Of a stretch of DNA of 64,000 nt, positions 32,115-40,324 are shown in pieces; position 1 is the first letter of the stretch, and every line of letters starts with the position of its first letter. A program made the position numbers and the translations under genes. This DNA is from CAVPGP01 sp963704025 (GTDB lineage Bacteria; Actinomycetota; Thermoleophilia; Gaiellales; Gaiellaceae): contig CAVPGP010000002.1 in NCBI GenBank assembly GCA_963704025.1, positions 186,001-250,000 on the forward strand. Direction: 5' to 3'. The notes under the pieces were generated by a model, which saw only the letters and a list, made by a program, of their open reading frames with translations, was not told the origin of the DNA and ran no database searches.

Positions 32115-34636
32115 CTGGCCCGCGTCTCCTCCGTGCCGGACTCCTCCGGCTCGAGGATCTCCTCGATCTCGGTCCGCATCTCGGCCTCGAGCGCCAGCGA
32201 CTCTTCCGAGGTGCGGCCCTCCGCATAGAGGTGGATGACCGGCTCGTCGGGATCGGGCAGCACCTGCACCCAGCCTCGCTCGTCGAAGAGCTTGATCCCG
32301 TCCATCAGGTCGAGCTCACGCCCCGCGAGGCGTTCGTTCAGGACGCGCATCACGAGCCCTTTCTGGCTCCAGGGGCAGTGGAGCTGCCGGTGGACGAGCG
32401 TCGGTCGCGGGAGGCCTGCGACGAGCTCTGAGAGCGGCTGGCGAACGGGCGCGAGCAGCTCGAGCAGCTTGCAGAGGCTCGCGACTGCGTCGTAGGCGGG
32501 CAGGAAATCCGGGAAGACATACCCGCCGCCGACCGCGCCGGCGAAGACGACGCCGCCCTCCGCGGCGACCTTGGTCAGATCCGCGAGCGAGTGCGGCGTC
32601 CGCACGAGCTCGAGACGGCTGTCCTCGAGCAGGTCGTCCGCGTGGCTCGTCACGGTCACGGGAAGCGCCAGCCTGCCGCTGCGGCCGTTCGAGCCGATCA
32701 GCTTCAGGAAGAGCAGCAGCGCCTGGTCGACCGGGATCTCGCGGCCCCGCTCGTCGACGAGGTAGAGGCGCTCCGCGGCGCGGTCGAAGACGCAGCCGAA
32801 GTCCGCGCCCACCGCCGTCACGAGGCGTTTCGCCTGGCCGATGGTCTCGCGCAGGCGGATCGTCGTGCCGCCCGGCGGCTCGGCCTCGAATGCGTGCGCC
32901 GTCACGGCCTCGACCCCGAGCGGCCCGAGCAGCAGCGGCAGGACCGTCGAGGCGGCCGAATAGCCGTAATCGACCACGATCCGGAAGCCGCGCTTGCGGA
33001 TCGCCTCTACGTTGGTCGAGGCCAGCAGATCGGCCGCGTACCCTTCGCGGGCACGGGCGGGATAGTCGATCGACCCCACCTCCGCGAACGAGGCGCGGCG
33101 GAGCTCCTGGCGGGTGAAGTGCTTCTCGATCTCCTTCTCGAGCGCGGTCCCGGCCACGACGCCCGGTGGCTCGAAGAGGCGGATCTTCACGACCTCCGGG
33201 TCGGAGGCGCTGATGCCAACGTGGAAGCCCGCCTCGTAGCCCTGCTCCTTCAGCAAGTGACGTCCCACCGCGGCCGGAAGCGCATGCAGGTCGTGCACGT
33301 TGACGCCGGTCGAGTTGAGGCCGGTGATCATCGCGCGCTTGATCATCCGGCACGCGGGCGAGCCGTCGCGGCTTGCGACCACGCGCGCGCCGCGCTTCAG
33401 GGCGGTGCCGAGTGCGGCCGCGAAGCGGACGGCCGTCTCTGGAGTCAGGTCGACGTTGACGAGCCCGGCGACCCCGTCCTTTCCGAACAGGCGCGAGGTC
33501 GCACGGGATTCCCAGATCAGGCTCTCGTAGATCTGCGTGCCGGTCTCCACTTCCTTGTAGGGGTAGATGCGGACACCGGGGAAGATCACGCTCTCGGCCC
33601 CCACCGAGACCTCGTCGCCGATCGAGACGCCCTCGTGGATGCGGACGTGCGAGCGGATGTCGCAGTTCCGGCCGAGAATCGCACCCTCGACGATCGACGA
33701 GCGCCCGATGTAGGAGCCGTTGTCGACCACCGATCGCGCCGTGCGGGCGCGCTCCCGCAACGTCACGCTCGAGCCGAGCACGGAATACGGGTCGACGCGC
33801 GCCTCCGGTGAGATGCGGCAGTAGTTGCCGATGTACGCGGGGCCCTCCACCCCGTCGAGGTCGTCGACCTCGACGCCCTCGCCGATCCAGATGTTGCCGC
33901 GGAGCCGGATCCCGGGAATGTTGAGCCGCACCTTCTCGTCGAGCGCGTCGAAGTTCGCCTGCCGGTACTGGTCGAGGTTGCCGATGTCCTGCCAGTAGCC
34001 GTCCATCACGAAGCCGTACATGGGCCGGCCCATCTCGAGCAGCAGCGGGAAGAGCTCCTTGGAGAAGTCGAAGGGGCGATCCTTCGGGATGTGACGCAGC
34101 ACCTCGGGCTCGATCACGTAGATGCCGGTGTTGATCGTGTCCGAGAAGACCTGCCCCCAGGACGGCTTCTCGAGGAAGCGCTCGATTCGGCCGTCCTCGT
34201 CGGTGACGACGATCCCGAACTCGAGCGGATTGTCGACCGAGACGAGCCCGATCGTCACCGCCGAGCCCTGCTCGCGGTGGAACTCGATCAGCCGTGTCAG
34301 GTCGACGTCGCAGAGCGCGTCGCCGGAGATGACGAGGAACGTCTCGGCGAGCTTCTCGCTCGCGAGGCGGACGGAGCCTGCGGTGCCGAGCGGGCTTTCC
34401 TCGACGGAGTACTCGATCTCGACGCCCAGCGTGTCGCCGTTCCCGAAGTAGCCGCGGATCGCCTGCGGCAAGAACGCGACGGTGACGATCACCTCGTTCA
34501 GCCCGTGCTCGCGGAGCAGCTCGACGATGTGCTCCATGCACGGCTTGCCGACGATCGGGACCATCGGCTTGGGCTGGTTGGACGTGAGAGGCCGGAGACG
34601 TGTCCCCTCCCCGCCTGCCATCACGACGGCCTTCAT
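32108..34636 (-). CDS. sugar-phosphate nucleotidyltransferase / phosphomannomutase fusion
   Basis: An 842-residue fusion. Residues 1-240 are a nucleotidyltransferase (VVMAGGEGTRLRPLTSNQPK, then VISGDALCDVDLT and DGYWQDIGNLDQYRQAN). Residues 245-370 are a left-handed beta-helix with hexapeptide repeats. The rest is a phosphohexomutase of the PMM/PGM type; the catalytic loop is VVASRDGSPACRMIKRAMIT near residue 395. Such fusions are assigned as mannose-1-phosphate guanylyltransferase/phosphomannomutase, making GDP-mannose, but NDP-glucose activity cannot be excluded. It overlaps the pgsA stop by ATGA. Confidence 0.9.
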   Translation of the reverse strand: MKAVVMAGGEGTRLRPLTSNQPKPMVPIVGKPCMEHIVELLREHGLNEVIVTVAFLPQAIRGYFGNGDTLGVEIEYSVEESPLGTAGSVRLASEKLAETFLVISGDALCDVDLTRLIEFHREQGSAVTIGLVSVDNPLEFGIVVTDEDGRIERFLEKPSWGQVFSDTINTGIYVIEPEVLRHIPKDRPFDFSKELFPLLLEMGRPMYGFVMDGYWQDIGNLDQYRQANFDALDEKVRLNIPGIRLRGNIWIGEGVEVDDLDGVEGPAYIGNYCRISPEARVDPYSVLGSSVTLRERARTARSVVDNGSYIGRSSIVEGAILGRNCDIRSHVRIHEGVSIGDEVSVGAESVIFPGVRIYPYKEVETGTQIYESLIWESRATSRLFGKDGVAGLVNVDLTPETAVRFAAALGTALKRGARVVASRDGSPACRMIKRAMITGLNSTGVNVHDLHALPAAVGRHLLKEQGYEAGFHVGISASDPEVVKIRLFEPPGVVAGTALEKEIEKHFTRQELRRASFAEVGSIDYPARAREGYAADLLASTNVEAIRKRGFRIVVDYGYSAASTVLPLLLGPLGVEAVTAHAFEAEPPGGTTIRLRETIGQAKRLVTAVGADFGCVFDRAAERLYLVDERGREIPVDQALLLFLKLIGSNGRSGRLALPVTVTSHADDLLEDSRLELVRTPHSLADLTKVAAEGGVVFAGAVGGGYVFPDFLPAYDAVASLCKLLELLAPVRQPLSELVAGLPRPTLVHRQLHCPWSQKGLVMRVLNERLAGRELDLMDGIKLFDERGWVQVLPDPDEPVIHLYAEGRTSEESLALEAEMRTEIEEILEPEESGTEETRART

Positions 34637-35184
34637 GTGCGCACCTCCCGCCGCGCCTTCAGCGCGTACTGCGCGAGCGCGAGCACCGCGAGCGCGAAGC
34701 CCGCCCAGAAGAGCACGAGCGGCCATCGCGTGCCCTCGTGCGTCACCATCACGAAGCAGAGCGATGCGTAGAGCAGCCACGTCGCCGCCTTGCCGATGCG
34801 GTTTACCTGGAAGTCGTAGCCGCGGTCGACGACGAACCGGTAACCGGCGACGAGCACGACGTCGCGGGCCGGGATCAGCAGCGCCACCCAGGGCAGGCGA
34901 TGCTGCTGCAGCACGAGGAGGAGCACCGCGGCGTCGATCATCAACCGGTCTGCCAGCGGATCGGCGATCTTCCCGAAGGCGGACTCGACGTGCCAGCGTC
35001 GCGCGAGGAACCCGTCCACCTGGTCGGTGATCCCTGCGATGCCGAAGACGATCGCGGCCGGCCAGCTCCGGCCCCCCTCCGCGCTCGACATCAGGTAGAC
35101 GTAGACCGGGATCAGCGCGAGGCGCGCGATCGTCAGCGCATTCGGGATCTGCGCCAGCGGAGCCGGCACGGCACGGGTCGCCAT
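34633..35184 (-). CDS. pgsA: CDP-alcohol phosphatidyltransferase (PgsA-like)
   Basis: Integral membrane enzyme of 183 residues with about five helices. The family signature D-x2-DG-x2-AR-x8-G-x3-D-x3-D is complete: DQVDGFLARR, then GKIADPLADR. The N-terminus IPNALTIARLALIPVYVYL is typical of phosphatidylglycerophosphate synthase and phosphatidylinositol phosphate synthase; the exact acceptor is not clear. Linked to the GDP-mannose-type enzyme, a role in glycolipid precursors is possible. Confidence 0.88.
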   Translation of the reverse strand: MATRAVPAPLAQIPNALTIARLALIPVYVYLMSSAEGGRSWPAAIVFGIAGITDQVDGFLARRWHVESAFGKIADPLADRLMIDAAVLLLVLQQHRLPWVALLIPARDVVLVAGYRFVVDRGYDFQVNRIGKAATWLLYASLCFVMVTHEGTRWPLVLFWAGFALAVLALAQYALKARREVRT

Positions 35185-35211
35185 CTCGTTAAGGATAAAG
35201 CCGCACGGCGC

Positions 35212-35603
35212 TCAGCCCCGCCGGGCTAGTGGCAGCGCGTACCCGAGCGACGTGATCAGCAGCGCCGTCAGGGCGGCTGCGAATGCTCCGGCCCACCACG
35301 GGTAATCGTCAGCGTGTTGACCATGTTCAGCAGCCTCTCGGTGTGCTCCTGGCGCCAGAGGATCCGGTGGATCGCGCTCGGCGCCGTCAGGATCACCGTG
35401 CCGACGACGGTGCAGAGGAGTGCCGCGAAGTAGACGTTCTTCAGGTGGCCGATCTTGTCGAAGCGCTGCGAGAACGGGATCGCGAACAGGAACACCAGCA
35501 GCACCTGGACGCCCGGGAGGATCACGCGCAGCTCGTTCAGGAGCTCCATCAGCTCCTGGCTGGGATCCGCTCGTCGGTCGGTCTCCTCCTGCCGGTCCCG
35601 CAC
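35212..35603 (-). pseudogene. DUF6328-like membrane protein, frameshifted and shortened
   Basis: From the GTG at 35603 the frame reads ELMELLNELRVILPGVQVLL, FLFAIPFSQRFDKIGHLKNV and TVILTAPSAIHRILWRQEHT, typical of DUF6328 membrane proteins. After NTLTI the frame is lost; the last membrane helix, WWAGAFAAALTALLITSLGY, continues in another frame to a stop at 35212. Family members have about 25 more residues at this junction, so there is a small deletion as well as a frame change. Confidence 0.6.
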
Positions 35604-35625
35604 GAATGCTAGCTTCGCAAAACGA

Positions 35626-36483
35626 ATGCCCGACCGGATCGTCGAGCGGATCGAGCGCGAGGCCGGGGCTCCGGGGGTCGTTGACCGCCTGGCGGCGCTC
35701 GCACCGGCCGATCTCCGCTCGCTGCTTCTGGAGGTGGCGCGCCGGCGTGCAGAAGGCCTCTCCCCGGCGGAGGTGCTCCGCCAGTACAGGGAAGATCGCT
35801 TCGTACGGCCGTCTGGAGTCGATGCGGCGCGCCTGCGGCACGTCGAGCAGCTTGCGGTCGAGGCGCTCCCGGAGAGGTTCGAAGTCCTGGAGCTGTCGCC
35901 CGTGGCTCCCTTCGGCGCGGTGGCCGCGCTGGCCGGCCTGAGCCAGAACCTGTCCGTCTCGACGGTTCGCGGCAGCGAGGTGATGAGCGACTCGACGAAC
36001 GTTCTCGCACTGGAATGCACGCTTCGGCGCCGCGCAGGCGCGCCGCTCGTGCGGCTCTGCGCATTCGGTCGGATGCTGCGCGGCCAGACCTACCCGGATC
36101 CGGCCCTCGCGGCGCACTTCGCGCTCCTCGGGCTTTGCACCGCAGGCCGCGGCACGGCCGGGCATGGCTTCGAGGCGGCCGCTCTCGGCGAGCACCTGGG
36201 CTTCTACGTCAGGCTGCTCGCCTCGCTCGGGATCGAGGCGGACGTCAGGCTGACGCCGCTCGACAAGGCGCTCCGTCCGGTGCTCGAGCGGTTTCGCGGC
36301 GCGAGGATCGACGACGCACGGACGAGCGGTCGCTCGTACTACACCGGTGCAAGCTTCGCCATCGACGCAGGCGGGGTCAACCTCGTCGACGGCGGCTTCA
36401 CCGACTGGACGCAGCGGCTGCTCTCCGACCGCAGGGAGCGACTGCTGATCAGCGGTGTCGGCACCGAGAGGCTGGCCGCGTGA
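35626..36483 (+). CDS. unrecognised protein translationally coupled to hutF
   Basis: A 285-residue soluble protein. A conserved-looking core is PVAPFGAVAALAGLSQNLSV followed by TVRGSEVMSDSTNVLALECT; the C-terminal part has DDARTSGRSYYTGASFAIDA and ends FTDWTQRLLSDRRERLLISG. Parts of this resemble class II tRNA-synthetase-like folds (HisZ-type), but I cannot support that firmly. TAGCTT ten bases before the ATG may be a -10. The stop overlaps the hutF start by GTGA, so a role in histidine or formiminoglutamate metabolism is possible. Confidence 0.7.
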   Translation: MPDRIVERIEREAGAPGVVDRLAALAPADLRSLLLEVARRRAEGLSPAEVLRQYREDRFVRPSGVDAARLRHVEQLAVEALPERFEVLELSPVAPFGAVAALAGLSQNLSVSTVRGSEVMSDSTNVLALECTLRRRAGAPLVRLCAFGRMLRGQTYPDPALAAHFALLGLCTAGRGTAGHGFEAAALGEHLGFYVRLLASLGIEADVRLTPLDKALRPVLERFRGARIDDARTSGRSYYTGASFAIDAGGVNLVDGGFTDWTQRLLSDRRERLLISGVGTERLAA

Positions 36484-37499
36484 CCTTCACGCTGCCCGGG
36501 TTCGTCGACGCGCACTCGCACGCCTTCCAGCGGGCGCTCCGCGGTCGCGCCGAAGGGGCGGACTTCTGGGCCTGGCGCGACCTGATGATCGCCGAGGCGG
36601 AGCGACAGACTCCCGAGTCGGTCCGCCGCGAATACGTCGAGGTGTATCGCGAGCTCCTCGAAGCGGGCTACACGGCGGTCGGCGAGTTCCACTATCTCGG
36701 CCTCCACGAGGCGCGGGCGGCAGCCGAGGCAGCCGCGGAAGCAGGGCTCCGGGCCGTCGTCCTCTACGTCGCCTACGCGCGCGGCGGCTCGCCGCGCTTC
36801 CGGCAGGACTCGGTCGCCGAGTACCTCCGCCAGGTCGAGGCGCTCCGCGGGGACGGGATCGCCGTCGGGGTCGCCCCCCACTCCGTACGCGCGTGCCCGC
36901 GCGACTGGCTCGAGGAGATCGGGAGCTACGCCGAGCGCGAGGGCCTCGTGCTCCACGTGCACGCCGACGAGCAGCCGCGCGAGGTCGAGGAGTGCCTCGC
37001 CGAGCACGGCGTGCGACCCATCGAGCTGCTGGCCCGCACCGGGTGCCTCGGGCCTCGCAGTACCGTCGTCCATGCCACGCACGCCGACGGCCACGAGCTG
37101 GACCTGATCCGGGACGCGGGCAGCCGGATCTGCGTCTGCCCGACCACGGAGGCGAACCTCGGCGACGGGTTCGTCCCGGTGGCCCGGATCTGCCATCGGG
37201 GCATCGGGATGTGCATCGGCTCCGACTCGAACGTGCGCATCGATCCGCTCGAGGAGCTGCGCGAGCTCGAGGGCATCGCGCGGCGCCAGACAGGGAGGCG
37301 GAACGTGATCGCGCCCGAGTCGCTGCTCCGCTTCGGCGCGGACGAGGGCGCCGCGGCGCTCGGGCTCGACGAGTGGGACGACGTCGAAGTCGATCTGAAT
37401 CACCGCCAGCTCCGCGGCGTCGCGGAGCTGGACGTCCGCGAGGCGCTGGTCTTCGGCTGCTCCGCCGACGTCTTCAGTGGCCGAAGAGCGATCGGCTAG
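36480..37499 (+). CDS. hutF: formimidoylglutamate deiminase-like amidohydrolase
   Basis: Metal-dependent amidohydrolase of 339 residues. Markers: LPGFVDAHSHAFQRALRGR (HxH), LVLHVHADEQPREVEEC, VVHATHADGHEL and CIGSDSNVRIDPLEELRELE with the metal Asp. The HSHAFQRALRG signature is characteristic of HutF, which converts N-formimino-glutamate to N-formylglutamate in histidine breakdown. HutF proteins usually have about 450 residues; here the N-terminal beta-sandwich is missing and the protein begins directly with the barrel. A related deaminase of different specificity is possible. Confidence 0.82.
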   Translation: MTFTLPGFVDAHSHAFQRALRGRAEGADFWAWRDLMIAEAERQTPESVRREYVEVYRELLEAGYTAVGEFHYLGLHEARAAAEAAAEAGLRAVVLYVAYARGGSPRFRQDSVAEYLRQVEALRGDGIAVGVAPHSVRACPRDWLEEIGSYAEREGLVLHVHADEQPREVEECLAEHGVRPIELLARTGCLGPRSTVVHATHADGHELDLIRDAGSRICVCPTTEANLGDGFVPVARICHRGIGMCIGSDSNVRIDPLEELRELEGIARRQTGRRNVIAPESLLRFGADEGAAALGLDEWDDVEVDLNHRQLRGVAELDVREALVFGCSADVFSGRRAIG

Positions 37500-38487
37500 A
37501 CGCCGACCCGAGGTCGCGCACGAGCGCGAGCCTCCCCACCCACCAGGCAGTGCGGTCCAGGTAGGCGGCCTCCGCCGCGCGCCCGCGCTTCCCCCACGCC
37601 CCGTCGTAGGTCGCGTAGCGGTAGGCGCCGTGCCTTCGCGTCGCGGCGGCCGGCTCGATCTGAGTCCCCTCGTGCCACTCGTTGAAGCTGGTGATCGTGA
37701 CGCCGTCTGCCCCCGAGCAGAGGAGCGCCTTCCACATCGCGTCGTACGTGGCGCCCTCGCGGCGCGGCTTGACCCGCGGGTCGCCCGAGCCCCGGCGCGC
37801 GTCGTAGCCCGGGCCGACCGACGGCGCGCAGAGCAGCGCCTTCGCGTGGGCCTGCGCGCATAGGCGGCGGAACGACTGGCCGCCGAAGGTCAGCAGGTCG
37901 TAGGTGTACAGCCCGGCGAAGTGCCCCCCCTCGGCGAACCCCGCCATCCCGGTTTGCGCCAGCACCGTCACGCCGTCGAGCGAGTCGTTCATCGCGGCCC
38001 AGTCGGCCGCCGCCGTGTCCTGGGGCTCGTAGACGTAGAACACCTGCACGCCGAGCCGGGAGAGATACGCGATGTCCTCGCCGACCGACTCGGCGGTGCG
38101 GTCGCGATACGGCTCGACGTGGATCGCGACGCGCAGGCCCTGCGTCCGCGCGGACGCGAGGACGAGCGGCAGGCGCTCGTCCTCGAGCGAGCCCCGCCCC
38201 CACCACGAGACAGCGACCTGCTGCACGCCCATCGAGGCGATCTGCAGCATCTGCTGCGCGACCACGAGCCGGTCGGCGCCCGAGTAGAGGCCGCGGGCGG
38301 GATAGAAGCCGGAGGCGATGTCGGACGGCGGCGAGTGGCCGCGTTGCGCCCAGTGGACGTACGCCCCGTCCCGGCCCGCGGTCGAGTACCACGGGTAGTA
38401 GAAGATCGAAACCGGCAGGGTCGCAGCTCCGGCGCCGCTCGCAGAGAGCGCCAGCATGCAGACCGCGAGAGCGAGGAGTCGCCGCAT
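37474..38487 (-). CDS. secreted GH99/GH71-like glycoside hydrolase-related protein
   Basis: A 337-residue exported protein. The signal peptide is MRRLLALAVCMLALSASGAG; the mature part begins SIFYYPWYSTAGRDGAYVHW. Further motifs are VAVSWWGRGSLEDERLPLVL, VFYVYEPQDTAAADWAAM and TITSFNEWHEGTQIEPAAAT, the last holding the Glu residues typical of GH99-like enzymes (endo-alpha-mannosidase group). Substrate unknown; a mannan is suggested only by family. Its 3' end overlaps the convergent hutF gene by 26 bases. An upstream ATG at 38523 would give a longer signal peptide. Confidence 0.8.
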   Translation of the reverse strand: MRRLLALAVCMLALSASGAGAATLPVSIFYYPWYSTAGRDGAYVHWAQRGHSPPSDIASGFYPARGLYSGADRLVVAQQMLQIASMGVQQVAVSWWGRGSLEDERLPLVLASARTQGLRVAIHVEPYRDRTAESVGEDIAYLSRLGVQVFYVYEPQDTAAADWAAMNDSLDGVTVLAQTGMAGFAEGGHFAGLYTYDLLTFGGQSFRRLCAQAHAKALLCAPSVGPGYDARRGSGDPRVKPRREGATYDAMWKALLCSGADGVTITSFNEWHEGTQIEPAAATRRHGAYRYATYDGAWGKRGRAAEAAYLDRTAWWVGRLALVRDLGSASSRSLFGH

Positions 38488-38560
38488 GTGAGAGGGACGG
38501 CCGGGAGAGGCGCGCGGAATCATCTCACCCGGACGGTCGGCGCACAATGGGACCGACGGC

Positions 38561-38848
38561 CTACCCCGGATCCGGGCTCGGCTCGGCGCGGCGTACGAGC
38601 ACCGTGGCCGTTCCGACGCCGATGACCGCGAGGGCGACCGCGGCGGGGTCGGCCCAGCCGGGGTGCTCCTTGTGCGCCAGGACGACCATACGCGCCCCGC
38701 TGTCGGTGGTGCTGTCGGCCATCCGGTCCCCGACTCGCAGCTCGAGCGTGTTGAGCCAGGTGGCGCCCGCGATCCCCAGGAGCGCGGCGACGATTGCCAG
38801 CGGGACCCGCATGTGGCGGAGTGTCGTGACTCGCCCCACGGACCTCAA
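38561..38848 (-). CDS. small membrane protein
   Basis: Up to 95 residues with two membrane helices (VPLAIVAALLGIAGATWLNT and DPAAVALAVIGVGTATVLVR) separated by a hydrophilic loop of about 30 residues. A start at the ATG at 38812 would remove 12 basic residues and leave the same membrane topology. No ribosome site decides between them. Function unknown. Confidence 0.6.
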   Translation of the reverse strand: MRSVGRVTTLRHMRVPLAIVAALLGIAGATWLNTLELRVGDRMADSTTDSGARMVVLAHKEHPGWADPAAVALAVIGVGTATVLVRRAEPSPDPG

Positions 38849-38946
38849 GACCAGGATTTCCTGACCGGACGACCGGGTGCCGGAACCGATCGAATTGCCG
38901 CCTTTGCGGGACTTTCAGCGAAGACGACCACCGGCCCGAGCCGACG

Positions 38947-39225
38947 TCACGCGACGTCGTGGTCGCGCTTTGCCTGCTCTTCCATCCGTTCGAGCCGCTC
39001 GTAGTAGTCGGGGAACTCGTGCAGATGGGCGAGCGCGATCTTGCCTGTGACGAGCGGATCGTCGTCCGTCACGTTCGTGAGGACGTCGCGGAGCCCATGC
39101 TCGAGCTCGACGTCCATCCCGCGGCGGAACTGGTCGACGTCGAAGGACGCCGAGGCCCAGTCGATGCCGATCTGCTCGCCGATCCGGCGGGCCTCGTCGG
39201 CGGAGAAGCTCTGTCGTTCAGGCAT
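38947..39225 (-). CDS. DUF5661-family protein
   Basis: A 92-residue soluble protein with the family outline FSADEARRIGEQIGIDWASA, then DQFRRGMDVELEHGLRDVLT and ALAHLHEFPDYYERLERMEE. DUF5661 proteins are small, of unknown function, and often encoded near stress genes. Start is the ATG at 39225, with GGGAG eight bases upstream, overlapping the osmC stop by 8 bases. Confidence 0.8.
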   Translation of the reverse strand: MPERQSFSADEARRIGEQIGIDWASASFDVDQFRRGMDVELEHGLRDVLTNVTDDDPLVTGKIALAHLHEFPDYYERLERMEEQAKRDHDVA

Positions 39226-39679
39226 GAATCTCACTCCCTGCTCGAGGATGTCGACCGGCGGCCTCGGAGCTCGACGGAGGCTCGCGTCGCTCGATCCGCT
39301 CGTGGAACTCCACGCCGCTCTCGATCGAGCGCCGAAGGGGGCAGGCGGCGGCGACCTTCTCCAGGCGGTCGAGCTGGGCTCCGCTCAGCTCGCCGGTCAG
39401 CCGGATGACGATCCCGAACCTGCGGGGTGTCGAGCGGTGGTCGTAGTCCACGTCGACGGTCACGTCCCCCAGGTCCCACTCCTTCGTGCGCGCGTACATG
39501 ACGAGCGTGGTCGCGACGCACGCGGCGAGCGCCGCCGGAAAGAGCTCGTGCGGCGCGGGGGCGCTGCCCTCACCGCCCAGGTGCTCGGGCTCGTCGGTCG
39601 TGAGCCGGTGGTGGCCGTCGATCAGGACGTCCTGCCGGAGCGTGCCGGGAATGGAGCGTGCGGTTGCGGTCAGGCTCAT
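39218..39679 (-). CDS. OsmC-family peroxidase-like protein
   Basis: A 153-residue OsmC/Ohr-fold protein. The two redox cysteines are in AACVATTLVMYA and AAACPLRRSIE, and the N-terminal strand reads DGHHRLTTDEPEHLGGEGSA. Relatives reduce organic hydroperoxides. AAGGAGG seven bases before the ATG at 39679 fixes the start. The 220-base gap upstream contains a 13-base palindrome, CGTTCA-C-TGAACG, at 39739-39751 that may be an operator. Confidence 0.9.
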   Translation of the reverse strand: MSLTATARSIPGTLRQDVLIDGHHRLTTDEPEHLGGEGSAPAPHELFPAALAACVATTLVMYARTKEWDLGDVTVDVDYDHRSTPRRFGIVIRLTGELSGAQLDRLEKVAAACPLRRSIESGVEFHERIERREPPSSSEAAGRHPRAGSEIHA

Positions 39680-39899
39680 CGCGACCCTCCTTCGGTCTGG
39701 TGGGAGCCTCGCCCGCCGTCGCCCGAGGCGCCTCGTGCCGTTCACTGAACGCGCTACGGACAACTACGTCGCCGATGAGCTGCCTGCAGTTGGTTGCTCC
39801 GAACTACGCGGTCGAGATCCGCGGCGATGCGGATGCCGGCCGCGGCGGCCGGAGGCAATCCTGCTTCGACGGTCCGAGTTCGAAGGAGGTGCAGACGCA

Positions 39900-40262
39900 A
39901 TGACGCTGACGCGCAAGGACGCCGCCGCGACCGCGCTGACGGTCCTGGTCGTGCTCGTCTTCTTCGCGACGCACGAGGGCTGGGGCGTGCCTCTCGTCGG
40001 TGAGAGCCATCGGTGGGCGGCCGGCGGAATCATGCTCCTCGGGGTTGCGACCTGCTCGCTCGGCTCACCGGCATCCGGCCGCGGGCTGACGACGACGCTG
40101 TGCGCGGCGCTCGGGGCGCTGGCGCTCGTGCTCGCAGTCGTCGCTCTGGTGAGCGGCTCGTTGACGCCGCTGTCGCTGCTCGTGGTCGACATCGTCGTCC
40201 TCTGGGCGATCTCGACGCTGGGCCACGCCGTGGGCGCACCGCGGAAGCCGATTCCGGCGTAG
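39900..40262 (+). CDS. four-helix membrane protein
   Basis: A 120-residue integral membrane protein with about four helices (TALTVLVVLVFFATHEGWGV, AAGGIMLLGVATCSLG, LCAALGALALVLAVVALVSG, LSLLVVDIVVLWAISTLGHA). Strong ribosome site AAGGAGGTG. Family not recognised. It precedes the hydrogenase operon but is separated from it by an operator-like palindrome and a -10 box, so it is probably a separate unit. Confidence 0.72.
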   Translation: MTLTRKDAAATALTVLVVLVFFATHEGWGVPLVGESHRWAAGGIMLLGVATCSLGSPASGRGLTTTLCAALGALALVLAVVALVSGSLTPLSLLVVDIVVLWAISTLGHAVGAPRKPIPA

Positions 40263-40271
40263 GAACTCGAA

Positions 40272-40296
40272 ATCGGTGAACTCACCGATGTAGGGT
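40272..40296 (+). promoter_or_regulatory. 18-base palindromic operator overlapping the hydrogenase promoter
   Basis: ATCGGTGA-AC-TCACCGAT (40272-40289) is a perfect inverted repeat. TAGGGT, a plausible -10, begins two bases after it. The palindrome fills the -35 to -10 spacer, so the bound protein would act directly on polymerase. The half-site GGTGA is like FNR/CRP half-sites, but the two-base spacing is not. Confidence 0.6.
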
Positions 40297-40324
40297 CATG
40301 CCTGTCCCCCAACGATTCGGGGAG

